64,000 nt of DNA, taken from assembly GCF_005116455.1 (NCBI RefSeq), contig NZ_SWBP01000002.1, positions 558,001 through 622,000 of the forward strand, read 5' to 3'. This stretch comes from Pedobacter cryophilus. GTDB taxonomy: Bacteria > Bacteroidota > Bacteroidia > Sphingobacteriales > Sphingobacteriaceae. A program made the translations under genes and the position numbers. The notes under the pieces were generated by a model, which was not told where the DNA came from, made no database searches, and was given only the letters and a program-made list of their open reading frames with translations. Below, piece after piece: positions 26,870 to 36,357 of this stretch. The first letter of the stretch is position 1. The number at the start of each line of letters is the position of its first letter.

Positions 26870-27882
26870 TTAAGTTTTATAAAATTCTCCTTTTTTTTAT
26901 TTGTGTTTGTGCTAGTGTAAAAGCACAGCAAAAGCCTCAGTATACCCAATATATTCTAAATAATTATATCATAAATCCTGCAATTACAGGCATAGAAAAT
27001 TATATTGATATAAAAGCAGCCACCCGGCAACAGTGGACTGGTTTGCAAAATGCACCTCAAACTTCTTATCTAACAGCACACATGCCATTAGGTAAAACAA
27101 ATGATTGGCAAAGTTCTACATCTTTTGGTATGGTTGGAGAAAACCCTTTAGGGAGAAATTATAAATATGATTATGCTGCCGCAGAACCTCACCATGGAAT
27201 TGGCGTAGTGGCAGTAGTAGATGAAACAGGCCCATTAAGTAATACCTCTTTTAATCTAACTTATGCTTATCACATTGGCTTAGCTCCAAAATTAAATTTA
27301 TCAGTTGGTGTTGGCGCCGGGGTTTCTAAAATAAGCTTAAATACCAACGACATTACATTAGAGAATCCAAACGATGAAGCAATAACCAGAGGAGGCACCA
27401 TTAATAAACTAAAGCCTGATATTAATGCTGGGGTTTGGTTATATTCTGTAGATTTTTTTGCCGGTGCTTCTGTTCAGCAATTATTACCACAAACTTTATC
27501 TTTCTCAGAGAATTCCACTTATAATACTGGCAAAACAGTGCCTCATTTTTTTGTAACCGGTGGTTATAGATTTTGGCTAAATGATGATATTACAGTAGTT
27601 CCATCAGTGATGTTAAAAGTGGTAAACCCAGCTCCTTTAGGGGTTGATGTTAACCTAAAAGTTTCTTTTAGAGACAAACTGTGGATTGGTGGAGCCTACA
27701 GGAAAGATGATTCTTTTTCTGGCTTAGTAGGTTTTAACGTGGGTTCTTTATTTAATTTGGGTTATTCTTATGACTTTACCACATCGGCATTGAATACCGT
27801 ATCTAGAGGTTCTCATGAAATTGTTTTGGGTTTCTTATTAAACAACCGCTACAAAGTAACTTGCCCACAAAAACTTTGGTAA
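26866..27882 (+). CDS. PorP/SprF-family type IX secretion membrane protein (1)
   Basis: A 338-residue outer-membrane beta-barrel of the PorP/SprF family. Signal peptide 1-20 (CVCASVKAQ). Family marks are QQKPQYTQYILNNYIINPAITGIENYIDIKAATRQQW near the start, the HHGIGVVAVVDETGPLS segment, and FRDKLWIGGAYRKDDSFSGLVGFNVG near the end. In Flavobacterium johnsoniae, SprF-like proteins are specific partners for secretion of the neighbouring type-B cargo. Here the ATG overlaps the stop of the adhesin by 4 nt, so the two are likely made together and this barrel serves that adhesin. Confidence 0.92.
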   Translation: MIKFYKILLFFICVCASVKAQQKPQYTQYILNNYIINPAITGIENYIDIKAATRQQWTGLQNAPQTSYLTAHMPLGKTNDWQSSTSFGMVGENPLGRNYKYDYAAAEPHHGIGVVAVVDETGPLSNTSFNLTYAYHIGLAPKLNLSVGVGAGVSKISLNTNDITLENPNDEAITRGGTINKLKPDINAGVWLYSVDFFAGASVQQLLPQTLSFSENSTYNTGKTVPHFFVTGGYRFWLNDDITVVPSVMLKVVNPAPLGVDVNLKVSFRDKLWIGGAYRKDDSFSGLVGFNVGSLFNLGYSYDFTTSALNTVSRGSHEIVLGFLLNNRYKVTCPQKLW

Positions 27883-28051
27883 TTAATTAAAACTCCTCTC
27901 AGGAGAATTTCATATAATAAAAACTGTAAATAAATTTCATAAAAGTTTTGCTTGGTGATTAATTTGTTTTTATGTTAGCTTATTAAGAAATTTATTTATA
28001 AGCCTTGATACATTCTGCCTTTAGCAACAATTTAACCTTGTGTAATTTTAT

Positions 28052-31000
28052 ATGAGGCTATTTCTTAAGATTACGCTAATCACTATTGGTCTCTTTTTTA
28101 GTTTTGATCATTTAAAAGCTCAAAGTATTTCTAATGAGGGAACAGAGTTTTGGGTTTGTTTTCCAGATCATGTTCCATCTGGAGGCTCTTTAGCATCTAT
28201 GTCTATATTTATTACTTCTAAAAGTAATACAAGTGGTATTGTTTCTTGTGGCACCTTTTCTCAGCCTTATCAAGTCCAAGCTAATGCAGTAATAGAGGTT
28301 TTAGTACCGAGAACTATTTCTTTTTTAGGAAGTGGTTCTAAAATATCTAAAAATAAAGGGATTAAAGTAACTGTGGATGCAGGTAAACCTAAAGTGGTGG
28401 TTTATGCGCATGTTTTTGCCGGGTTTAGGTCTGCTGCTACGCTTGTTTTACCTTATCAGGCTTTAGGAAGTAAGCATTTTGCAATGTCTTATGATCAGAA
28501 ACAACCTACCAATGCCGGCACTGGTTATTTTTCTCAGCTTAATGTTGTAGCTGCAGATGCTAATGTTAAGGTAAACATTAAGCCAATGGCTAAAGGAATA
28601 CCGGGAACTCCTTTTTCTATTACTTTAGTTGATAAAGGCGATGTTTATCAATATCAAGATACGGTAGATATTACTGGTACCGTAATTGAAGTAGATTCTT
28701 TAACTTCTGGATGTAAAAAAATTGCAGCTTTTTCTGGGAGCACTGCGCTAGTTTTGGGTACAAATACCTGTAACGCTACTACAGGACAGATTTCTTTAGA
28801 TCCATTATTACAACAACTCTATCCAATAGATAGTTGGGGAACCACTTTTCCATTAGTTCCGTTTTTTAATAGAAATACAGGAAGTATTTATAGAATTTTG
28901 GCATCAGAAGATAATACCACAGTATCAATTGATGGCGTATCTGTAAAATTGAATACCGGGCAATTTTATTCTTCTCAAGGAATAACTAATGTATCTATCA
29001 TTAAATCTGATAAACCCATATCCGTCGCTCAGTTTGCATTATCACAATCCTGCAATGATAGTAGAAATATTACTAATCCAGGGAGTATAGTTGGAGATCC
29101 TGATATGGTGATTTTAAATCCCTTAGAATATAGTATTGATAAGATCACCCTTTATTCCTCAAACAAATTAGCAATTACAGAGCAATATTTAAACATCACT
29201 ATACCTACCAAAAAGGTGAGTTCATTTAAAATTAACGGGATTAATTTTTCCGCCAGTTTTTTATCTGTTCCAAATTCAGCAGAATATTCTTACGCTCAAA
29301 TCACTTTAAACACTATTGGAGGATCTAATTTTAGCTTATCAGCTGATACTGGTTTTAATGCAATAGCTTATGGCTTTGGTCCGGTAGAGTCATATGCTTA
29401 TTCTGCAGGAACAAGTTTAGCATCAACTACTTTGGTTAATGCTATTAAAAGAGAAACCAACGAAATTATTAAGATTGCTTGTATTAATGAATCATACGAT
29501 TTTAGAATAGTATTACCCTATGCGGCTACTAAACTTGTTTGGACATTAGATGCTAACAGTGCTCCAATTACCCAAAATAATCCTTCTTACACTATGATAA
29601 AAATAGGTAACAAGGATTTGTATGAATTTAAACTAATTGTTCAAAAGTCTTTTGCCAGTAGCGGGATTAAACCTATTCAAATACTCGCTTCATTACCTGT
29701 CAACTCGGGACTTTGCTCCACTTTAGATGAAGAAATCATAAATTTTGATTTTGAAGTAAGTGACCTGCCAGTTGCAGAATTTTCTTCTAATAATGAGGTT
29801 TGTGTTGGAGGAACGTTGCCTTTTACTTATGTAGAAAAAAATATTGGGGAACCTGTAAATAGTTGGCTTTGGGATTTTGGAGATGGTACAATTTCTACCC
29901 TAAAGAATCCGACTCATGTTTTCCCACTTTCTGGCGTTTACAAAGTGAAATTGACTATTAAAAGTAATATTGGTTGTGTTTCTGGGGTATTTGAAAAAAG
30001 TATCTCGGTGAAAAAATTGCCTGTAGCCTCTTTAGAAACTCAATCACCATTATGCGTAAATACAAATATTCAATTTGCTGATAAAAGCACATCTGCTGAC
30101 GGAAACCTAACCTCTTGGTTATGGAGTTTTGGTGATGGCACAACCAGTACACAACAAAATCCCACTCATTTATTTACAAAAAGTGGTACTTATGTAGTAA
30201 GTATTACTTCTAGCACTCAGTTTGGTTGTTCAAACACTTTCTCTAAATCTGTTATCATTAATGATCCTGCCGAAATAGATTTTTTAGATCCCGGAGCTTG
30301 TATTAACGATGTTGTGAATTTTCAGCCTGTTATAAATAAAGGCAATGTAAGTTCTTGGTTATGGAATTTTGGAGACGGATCTAATGATGTTGTAGAAAAA
30401 GTTAAGCAACTTCCTAAACATAAATATTTAGCAACAGGCTCTTACAATGTAACTTTACAAACTACTTCTGCCGAAGGTTGTATTTCTTCAATTACAAAAA
30501 CAATAACTATTAGTGGAGCCAACCCTCAAGTGAGTTTTGAGCTATTGGATAAAGATAATTTGTGTAGCAATAAAGCCGTCAATTTTAAAAACAACTCCAC
30601 CATACTTTTTGGAAATATCACCAAAGTTGAAATTATTTATGAATACAGTGTTACCGGCAACAATGTAATTGAAACTGATATTACACCCACTAATGGCGAA
30701 ATTTACGCACATAAATATCCAGCTTCTGCTATCAATAAAAATTATCAGGTAGTTTTTAGAGCCTACTCTGGTCAAGTTTGTTTTCAGCAATCTGCACCAA
30801 CCACCATTACTGTTAATGGAAGTCCTAATGTGGTTTTTGGTGCCGTAAGCCCAGTTTGTTTAAATACGTCAAAATTCCTATTGTCATCAGCTAAAGAAAC
30901 AACCGGTATTTTAGGCACAGCTACTTTGGTAGGTAAGGGAATAGTCGGAAACTTTTTTGATCCCGTAATAGCCGGTTTAGGATCTCATCTTATTACCTAC

Positions 31001-31561
31001 ACTTTTACGTCAAATAAAGGCTGTACAGAGCAGGTCTCTCAAACAATTTTAGTAAATCCCATACCAACTGTAGATGCAGGCGAAGATTTAGATATTTTAT
31101 TGGCTGGAGAAAAACAAATAAAGGCAGCAGTAACAGGAAGTAATTTGAAATACAAGTGGACTCCATCATTAGGTTTAAGTGCTGATAGTATCTTAAATCC
31201 AATTGCAAGTCCAGCTGAAACAACAAAATACACTTTAACGGTTACCTCAAAAGATGGTTGTATAGTGGCAGATGAAGTAACAGTCACCGTACATATAGAC
31301 CCATTTATTCCAAATGTTTTTAGTCCAAATAGTGATGGAATTAACGATACCTGGTCTATTAAATATTTAGAAACGTTTGTAAACGCAACCATTAGAATTT
31401 TTAATAGATACGGACAAGAGGTGTTTTACGCAAAACAGTACAATACACCTTGGGATGGGCGATTAAACAATGTAGATATGCCAGTTGGTGTTTACTATTT
31501 TATGATAGAACCCAACAATGGTAGAAATAGGTACACAGGCTCTGTAACTCTTCTACGATAA
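28052..31561 (+). CDS. Giant PKD-repeat surface protein with T9SS type-B sorting domain (3)
   Basis: A 1169-residue paralogue almost equal in length and layout to the adhesin at 23348: signal peptide 1-24, IgGFc-binding-like domain (ISNEGTEFWVCFPDHVPSGG ... FNAIAYGFGPVESYAYSAGT), PKD repeats (WDFGDGTISTLKNPTHVF, WSFGDGTTSTQQNPTHLF, WNFGDGSNDV) and type-B sorting domain (PNVFSPNSDGINDTW ... YTGSVTLLR). Its stop shares a base with the ATG of the following PorP/SprF gene (TAATG). The two-gene cassettes 23348-27882 and 28052-32526 therefore look like a tandem duplication that has diverged. Confidence 0.88.
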   Translation: MRLFLKITLITIGLFFSFDHLKAQSISNEGTEFWVCFPDHVPSGGSLASMSIFITSKSNTSGIVSCGTFSQPYQVQANAVIEVLVPRTISFLGSGSKISKNKGIKVTVDAGKPKVVVYAHVFAGFRSAATLVLPYQALGSKHFAMSYDQKQPTNAGTGYFSQLNVVAADANVKVNIKPMAKGIPGTPFSITLVDKGDVYQYQDTVDITGTVIEVDSLTSGCKKIAAFSGSTALVLGTNTCNATTGQISLDPLLQQLYPIDSWGTTFPLVPFFNRNTGSIYRILASEDNTTVSIDGVSVKLNTGQFYSSQGITNVSIIKSDKPISVAQFALSQSCNDSRNITNPGSIVGDPDMVILNPLEYSIDKITLYSSNKLAITEQYLNITIPTKKVSSFKINGINFSASFLSVPNSAEYSYAQITLNTIGGSNFSLSADTGFNAIAYGFGPVESYAYSAGTSLASTTLVNAIKRETNEIIKIACINESYDFRIVLPYAATKLVWTLDANSAPITQNNPSYTMIKIGNKDLYEFKLIVQKSFASSGIKPIQILASLPVNSGLCSTLDEEIINFDFEVSDLPVAEFSSNNEVCVGGTLPFTYVEKNIGEPVNSWLWDFGDGTISTLKNPTHVFPLSGVYKVKLTIKSNIGCVSGVFEKSISVKKLPVASLETQSPLCVNTNIQFADKSTSADGNLTSWLWSFGDGTTSTQQNPTHLFTKSGTYVVSITSSTQFGCSNTFSKSVIINDPAEIDFLDPGACINDVVNFQPVINKGNVSSWLWNFGDGSNDVVEKVKQLPKHKYLATGSYNVTLQTTSAEGCISSITKTITISGANPQVSFELLDKDNLCSNKAVNFKNNSTILFGNITKVEIIYEYSVTGNNVIETDITPTNGEIYAHKYPASAINKNYQVVFRAYSGQVCFQQSAPTTITVNGSPNVVFGAVSPVCLNTSKFLLSSAKETTGILGTATLVGKGIVGNFFDPVIAGLGSHLITYTFTSNKGCTEQVSQTILVNPIPTVDAGEDLDILLAGEKQIKAAVTGSNLKYKWTPSLGLSADSILNPIASPAETTKYTLTVTSKDGCIVADEVTVTVHIDPFIPNVFSPNSDGINDTWSIKYLETFVNATIRIFNRYGQEVFYAKQYNTPWDGRLNNVDMPVGVYYFMIEPNNGRNRYTGSVTLLR

Positions 31562-32526
31562 TGAGAAAGGCCTTCCTATTCATCCTTATTAACTTATGTT
31601 GTTTTATGGGTTTTGCTCAGCAAAGACCACACTATACCCAGTATTTGCAAAATATGGAAATTATTAATCCAGCGTTTACAGGTATTTATAAGGCATTTAC
31701 CATAAAGTCTGGTTTTAGAAATCAATGGGTTGGGATTCAGGATGCACCAAAAACAAGTTACTTTACCATTCATGCACCTGTTAATTTAGACAAAAGTATT
31801 TTGACAGCCGGCTCTGCAGATTACGGAATTGAAGATCCTGCTACTCGTTCAGATAAGGATGGTTACTATTCTTCTGATAATCATCACGGATTAGGTTTTA
31901 CGGTTTTAAATGATAAAACTGGTCCAATTAATAGAAGCACTCTTAATCTTACTTACGCTTACCATATTATGATGGGAGATATAGCCAACTTATCATTTGG
32001 GGTGGGAGGCGGTGTTAGCCGGATAGGTTTAAATACAGATGTTTTGGTATTTGAAGATCCTAATGACCCATCTGTTGTTGGTGGGCAAAATATTACTTGG
32101 ACACCAGATATTAATGCGGGTTTCTATTTTTATTCTTCTCAGTTTTATTTAGGAGGCTCTATTCAACAGGTGGTAAAAGAAAAGCTTTCTTTTAGTGAAA
32201 ACTATGATAAAGGAGCCGAAGTGCCACATTATTTTTTAACCACAGGTTACAGGTTTTGGTTGGGTGAAGATATTTCTTTTACCCCATCAGTGATGCTAAA
32301 ATTTGTTAAGCCAGCACCCAAAGCTTTTGATTTAAACTTGAAAATTAATTTCAGAAATAACTTTTGGGTAGGTGGTTCTTATAGAAAAAAGGATGCTTTT
32401 TCTGTGCTAGCTGGGTTTACAATTAGTAAAACATTAGATGCCGGCTATGCTTTTGATAACACCATTTCGCCATTAAAAACCATAAATACCGGCACACATG
32501 AGTTTGTCTTAGGAATAAAATTATAA
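31561..32526 (+). CDS. PorP/SprF-family type IX secretion membrane protein (2)
   Basis: A 321-residue PorP/SprF-family barrel, partner of the third adhesin. Signal peptide 1-19 (CCFMGFAQ). Typical segments are QQRPHYTQYLQNMEIINPAFTGIYKAFTIKSGFRNQW, HHGLGFTVLNDKTGPIN and FRNNFWVGGSYRKKDAFSVLAGF. It overlaps the adhesin stop by one nucleotide. At its own 3' end it overlaps the rpoN coding region by 6 nt on the opposite strand: both genes end in Leu-stop written by the same TTATAA palindrome. No terminator was found between these convergent genes. Confidence 0.92.
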   Translation: MRKAFLFILINLCCFMGFAQQRPHYTQYLQNMEIINPAFTGIYKAFTIKSGFRNQWVGIQDAPKTSYFTIHAPVNLDKSILTAGSADYGIEDPATRSDKDGYYSSDNHHGLGFTVLNDKTGPINRSTLNLTYAYHIMMGDIANLSFGVGGGVSRIGLNTDVLVFEDPNDPSVVGGQNITWTPDINAGFYFYSSQFYLGGSIQQVVKEKLSFSENYDKGAEVPHYFLTTGYRFWLGEDISFTPSVMLKFVKPAPKAFDLNLKINFRNNFWVGGSYRKKDAFSVLAGFTISKTLDAGYAFDNTISPLKTINTGTHEFVLGIKL

Positions 32527-33990
32527 CTCTTTTCTTAACCTTGCTACCGGAATCCCCATTTGTTCTCTGTATTTAGCTACCGTTCTTCTGGCAATATTAT
32601 ATCCTTTTTCTTTAAGAATTTCGGTTAGTTTTTCATCGGCTAAAGGCCTAATTTTATCTTCTTTACCAATACATTCTTCTAAAATCTTTTTCACCTCTTT
32701 GTTAGAAACTTCCTCGCCACTTTCAGTCTGAATGGCTTCAGAGAAAAACGATTTTAATAAATAAGTTCCAAACTCTGTTTGCACATATTTAGAATTTGCA
32801 ACCCTAGATACTGTAGATATGTCCATTCCAATTCTGTCGGCAATATCTTTCAAAATCATTGGTTTCAAATAGCGTTCATCACCATCAAATAAGAAATAAT
32901 CATATTGATAATTCATAATCGCATTCATGGTTTTAAGCAAAGTTTGTTGTCTTTGCTTTATCGCATCTATAAACCATTTAGCCGAATCTAGCTTTTGCTT
33001 AACAAATTGAACGGCCTCTTTTAGCTTTTTGTCTTTGTCAGAAGTTTTTTCATAATGCTGAAACATTTCCTGATAAGATTTACTCACCCTTAGCTCCGGA
33101 GCATTTTTAGAGTTTAAAGTAAGAATTAAAATATCGTCATTTTTTGCGATATGAAAATCAGGAATAACCTGCATTTGCTTTACCGTAGATGCGCCAGAAT
33201 CTCCAGGTTTTGGATTTAATTTTAAAATTTCGGCAACAATATCTTTCAATTCTTCAGAATTGATATTTAAAGATTTTTCTAATTTATCGTAATGTTTCTT
33301 GGTGAATTCATCTAAATGATGCTCTACTATTAGAATTGCTTTTTGAATGTTGATGTTATTTTGATCTTTTTTTCTTAGTTGAATCAATAAACATTCTTGC
33401 AAATCTCTGGCACCCATACCAGCGGGGTCAAAAGTTTGAATAACTTTTAACATTTCCTCCACTTCTTCTTCTTCGGCAAAAACATTTTGCGAGAAAGCAA
33501 GGTCGTCAATTAAAGAGGGTACATGCCTACGTAAATAGCCATCATCATCTAAACTCCCAATTAATTGTTGTGCAATTAAATACTCCTTATCACTTAAAGG
33601 AACTAAATCTAACTGCGCTTGCAGGTTTTCAAAAAAAGTACTGCTTACCGCTATAGGGAACTCTTTTTTATCTTCATCCTCTTCATTGCTATCATATTTA
33701 CTCCCGTAATCATTTACATTATCGTCTTGTAAATATTCATCAACATTAAACTCATCAAAACTCTCTTCGCTATCTTCAGACTTATAATCATCAGGGTCTT
33801 TATCTGGATATTCTTCTACAGGATCATTCATATCTGCAAGACTAATATCTTCTAATGCCGGATTATCTTCTAACTCTTCTTTTATCCTGGTATCTAAAGA
33901 AACAGTAGGTACCTGCAACAATTTTATAAACTGTATTTGTTGTGGCGAGAGTTTTTGTAAAAGTTTTTGTTGAAGATTTTGTTTAAGCAT
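32521..33990 (-). CDS. rpoN: RNA polymerase sigma-54 factor
   Basis: A 489-residue sigma-54. The glutamine-rich activator-interacting region I is at 1-50 (LQQKLLQKLSPQQIQFIKLLQ). Region II (about 55-125) is very acidic (DKDPDDYKSEDSEESFDEFN). The core-binding region follows, with AQQLIGSLDDDGYLRR and FDPAGMGARDLQECLLIQLR. Region III has the HTH and ends with the RpoN box ARRTVAKYREQMGIP. A -7 box TAACTTTG (34008-34015, minus) precedes the start, so rpoN itself is read by the housekeeping sigma factor. No enhancer-binding activator was seen in the window. Confidence 0.96.
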   Translation of the reverse strand: MLKQNLQQKLLQKLSPQQIQFIKLLQVPTVSLDTRIKEELEDNPALEDISLADMNDPVEEYPDKDPDDYKSEDSEESFDEFNVDEYLQDDNVNDYGSKYDSNEEDEDKKEFPIAVSSTFFENLQAQLDLVPLSDKEYLIAQQLIGSLDDDGYLRRHVPSLIDDLAFSQNVFAEEEEVEEMLKVIQTFDPAGMGARDLQECLLIQLRKKDQNNINIQKAILIVEHHLDEFTKKHYDKLEKSLNINSEELKDIVAEILKLNPKPGDSGASTVKQMQVIPDFHIAKNDDILILTLNSKNAPELRVSKSYQEMFQHYEKTSDKDKKLKEAVQFVKQKLDSAKWFIDAIKQRQQTLLKTMNAIMNYQYDYFLFDGDERYLKPMILKDIADRIGMDISTVSRVANSKYVQTEFGTYLLKSFFSEAIQTESGEEVSNKEVKKILEECIGKEDKIRPLADEKLTEILKEKGYNIARRTVAKYREQMGIPVARLRKEL

Positions 33991-34136
33991 AAACTAATTT
34001 TGAATCTCAAAGTTAAACAAAGTGATTTAATTACGTATCAATTTTTAATCTAAGTATACAATTTTAGTTTTAAGGTTTGAACATAACTTTTAATTAATTA
34101 ATTTAGTTTAAATCAAACTTTAAAATATATTAAGAT

Positions 34137-34520
34137 ATGGGATTTGTTAAAGAATTTAAAGAATTTGCGCTAAAAGGAAACGTAATGGATTTAGCAATTG
34201 CAGTAATTATTGGTGCTGCCTTTGGTAAAATCATCAATTCATTTATTGAAGATATTATTACCCCTTTATTGCTTAAACCTGCGTTAGATGCGGCTAATCT
34301 TACTGATATTGGTCAATTAACGTTTTTAGAAACTGTAAAATACGGTAATTTTCTATCAGCAGTTATTAGTTTTTTAATTGTTGCTTTGGTTTTATTTATA
34401 ATAATTAAAGCTATTAATGCCACTAAGAAGAAAAAAGAAGAACCAATTATTGCACCTGTAGGGCCATCTAAAGAAGAAGTTTTATTGGCAGAAATCAGAG
34501 ATATTTTAAAAGCAAAATAG
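34137..34520 (+). CDS. mscL: Large-conductance mechanosensitive channel
   Basis: A 127-residue inner-membrane channel that opens on osmotic downshock. MGFVKEFKEFALKGNVMDLAIAVIIGAAFGKIINSFIEDIITP is the S1 helix plus the first transmembrane helix with the pore-lining glycines. A periplasmic loop and the second transmembrane helix (FLSAVISFLIVALVLFIIIKAINATKKKKEE) follow, then the C-terminal helix bundle (SKEEVLLAEIRDILKAK). Length and layout are standard. Confidence 0.97.
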   Translation: MGFVKEFKEFALKGNVMDLAIAVIIGAAFGKIINSFIEDIITPLLLKPALDAANLTDIGQLTFLETVKYGNFLSAVISFLIVALVLFIIIKAINATKKKKEEPIIAPVGPSKEEVLLAEIRDILKAK

Positions 34521-34570
34521 AGATTAATTGCACTATTTGTAACATTGGGTTCAATAAATAGATTATTTAT

Positions 34571-34656
34571 TTGGGCGTTTTAACACGCTTTCCGCTGTAT
34601 CTTTATCCCCGAAAAGGGGATAAAGGATGCCGCTTCAATCGTTAACGCAAAAAAAA
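34571..34656 (+). repeat. Dispersed intergenic repeat, family 2, copy A
   Basis: The element runs from TTGGGCGTTT to GTTAACGCAAAA, ends shared with 60761-60864. Its core contains a perfect 10-bp hairpin, CTTTATCCCC (34601-34610) and GGGGATAAAG (34616-34625), with a GAAAA loop. GGATGCCGCTTCAATC precedes the right end. It lies between mscL and rpmH. Confidence 0.65.
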
Positions 34657-34721
34657 GTAAGCCTAAACAATAATATACCACAAATATAAATTGCTTCAGT
34701 ATTAAAATTTTGTGTTTTAAC

Positions 34722-34752
34722 TTTGAATTTTAAAAAAACAAGCCTATATTTG
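34722..34752 (+). promoter_or_regulatory. Promoter of rpmH
   Basis: TTTG (34722-34725), 19 nt, then TATATTTG (34745-34752): an exact match to both elements and the spacing of the Bacteroidota housekeeping promoter. Confidence 0.85.
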
Positions 34753-34791
34753 CACTCCTTGTTTTAAAAGAGAGATTTATAATATAGCATC

Positions 34792-34950
34792 ATGAAAAGA
34801 ACATTCCAGCCTTCTCAAAGAAAAAGAAGAAATAAACACGGTTTCAGAGAAAGAATGTCTACCGCTAATGGTAGAAGAGTTTTAGCTTCTAGAAGAGCAA
34901 AAGGCAGAAAAAGATTAACAGTATCAGACGAACGTCGTCATAAAGCATAA
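34792..34950 (+). CDS. rpmH: 50S ribosomal protein L34
   Basis: A 52-residue, highly basic ribosomal protein, beginning [20 protein letters not shown] and ending in DERRHKA, the usual L34 pattern ([20 protein letters not shown]). It heads the conserved rpmH-rnpA-yidD cluster and has the clearest promoter in the window. Confidence 0.98.
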   Translation: MKRTFQPSQRKRRNKHGFRERMSTANGRRVLASRRAKGRKRLTVSDERRHKA

Positions 34951-35020
34951 TTTTGTTTGTTCTAATTATCATTAATCGTGATAATTACCGATGTTTTAAA
35001 TATGTTTAAGCCCTCGGTTA

Positions 35021-35419
35021 ATGGCATCCAAAATAAATAGTTTCAAAAAAGAAGAACGGTTGTGTAGTAAAAAGTCTCTTACGGGGCTTTTTCAGAGCGG
35101 TTCTTCTTTTTTATTATACCCTTTTAGGGTAACTTGGTTGATTTCTCCAAACATCAATCAGCAATTTCCTGTACAAGTTGTAATTGCAGTTCCTAAAAAA
35201 AGATTTAAATCTGCTGTAGATAGAAATCTAATCAAAAGACGAATCAGAGAATCCTATCGTTTATCCAAAGAATTGCAACTCTATCCATCATTAAATTCTC
35301 AGAATATAAAAATATTGCTGGCATTAAGTTATGTTGGCAAAGAAATTCATGAGTTTGATTTTATTGATCAAAAGCTTTTAGCAATGGTTAAAATGCTTTT
35401 AAAGAATGTAGATAAATGA
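35021..35419 (+). CDS. rnpA: Ribonuclease P protein component
   Basis: A 132-residue basic protein that binds RNase P RNA and helps remove the 5' leader of tRNA precursors. The RNR signature is visible in [22 protein letters not shown] (about 62-83), and [13 protein letters not shown] is the usual opening. It lies 70 nt after rpmH and overlaps yidD by 4 nt (ATGA). Confidence 0.96.
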   Translation: MASKINSFKKEERLCSKKSLTGLFQSGSSFLLYPFRVTWLISPNINQQFPVQVVIAVPKKRFKSAVDRNLIKRRIRESYRLSKELQLYPSLNSQNIKILLALSYVGKEIHEFDFIDQKLLAMVKMLLKNVDK

Positions 35420-35649
35420 TAAAATTTGTAAAAAGCATTTTAGGTTTTATTTTTCTGATCATCATTAAAATTTATCAATACATGATTTCGCCATTATTAG
35501 GGGCGTCATGCAGATATACGCCTACTTGTTCACAATATGGGGCAGAAGCTATTAAAAAGCATGGTCCATTTAAAGGTGGATGGCTTACTTTAAAAAGAAT
35601 GGGTAGTTGTCATCCTTGGGGAAAGCATGGTTATGATCCAGTACCTTAA
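35416..35649 (+). CDS. yidD: Membrane protein insertion efficiency factor YidD
   Basis: A 77-residue protein with an amphipathic N-terminal helix and the YidD core [22 protein letters not shown] and [17 protein letters not shown]. It aids insertion of inner-membrane proteins by YidC. It overlaps rnpA by 4 nt, and tsaB follows 15 nt later. Confidence 0.96.
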   Translation: MIKFVKSILGFIFLIIIKIYQYMISPLLGASCRYTPTCSQYGAEAIKKHGPFKGGWLTLKRMGSCHPWGKHGYDPVP

Positions 35650-35664
35650 TTAAATTATATTTTA

Positions 35665-36357
35665 ATGGCTCTAATTTTACAAATTGAAACCGCTACCCAA
35701 ACCTGTTCAGTTGCTTTAGCTGAAGATGGAAAACTTTTGCAACTGGTTGAGAAAACAGAAAGAAACATTCATGCAGCCGTAATTACTCTTTTTATTGAAG
35801 AGTTGATGTTAAAGGCGGGTAAAAAGTTTTCTGATTTGGATGCTGTAGCGGTAAGTATGGGGCCTGGTTCTTATACTGGTTTGCGAATAGGTGTTTCTAC
35901 CGCCAAAGGTATTTGCTACGCTTTAGATATCCCTTTAATAGCTGTAAACACTTTAGAAGCCATGTCATCGGGGTTCTTAAATCATTGTTTTTCGGTAAAT
36001 CAGCAAACGTTATTTTGCCCAATGATAGACGCCAAAAGAATGGAGGTTTACTGCGCTGTGTTTAATCATCAAAATTTAAGTGTTTCTGCAACCGAGGCAA
36101 AAATTATAGAAGATCAGGCTTTCGCTGATTTGTTTGATCAACACCTTATTTATTTTTTTGGAGATGGCGCTGCAAAATGTGCGGATATTTTGGGTGCAAA
36201 TTTAAATGCGAGAGTTATGGATGATTTTGAAAATTCTGCAGCTCATTTAACTCAACTGGCTTATGATAAATATCTAGAAAATTCTTTTGAAGATGTTGCC
36301 TATTTTGAACCTTATTATTTAAAAGATTTTATAGTCGGTAAAAAGAAAGAAGCTTAA
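35665..36357 (+). CDS. tsaB: tRNA threonylcarbamoyladenosine biosynthesis protein TsaB
   Basis: A 230-residue ASKHA-fold protein that partners TsaD in making t6A at position 37 of ANN-decoding tRNAs. The N-terminus (LQIETATQTCSVALAEDGK) and VSMGPGSYTGLRIGVSTAKGI (about 65-85) are diagnostic, as is AVNTLEAM. TsaB lacks the metal site of TsaD, as seen here. It is last in the rpmH-rnpA-yidD-tsaB run and its stop overlaps the next, convergent gene by 4 nt (TTAA). Confidence 0.95.
   Translation: MALILQIETATQTCSVALAEDGKLLQLVEKTERNIHAAVITLFIEELMLKAGKKFSDLDAVAVSMGPGSYTGLRIGVSTAKGICYALDIPLIAVNTLEAMSSGFLNHCFSVNQQTLFCPMIDAKRMEVYCAVFNHQNLSVSATEAKIIEDQAFADLFDQHLIYFFGDGAAKCADILGANLNARVMDDFENSAAHLTQLAYDKYLENSFEDVAYFEPYYLKDFIVGKKKEA

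Noticed and set aside
31005-31392. Reading frames on the minus strand within the third adhesin
   Set aside because: They are shadows of the long plus-strand gene with its PKD and sorting domains; the same holds for other opposite-strand frames inside gltB, priA, lysS and the adhesins.
18345-32526. Possible CRISPR or tandem-repeat array in the adhesin region
   Set aside because: The periodicity is at protein level (PKD repeats); DNA copies are diverged and no regular spacer pattern exists. No CRISPR array was seen elsewhere.
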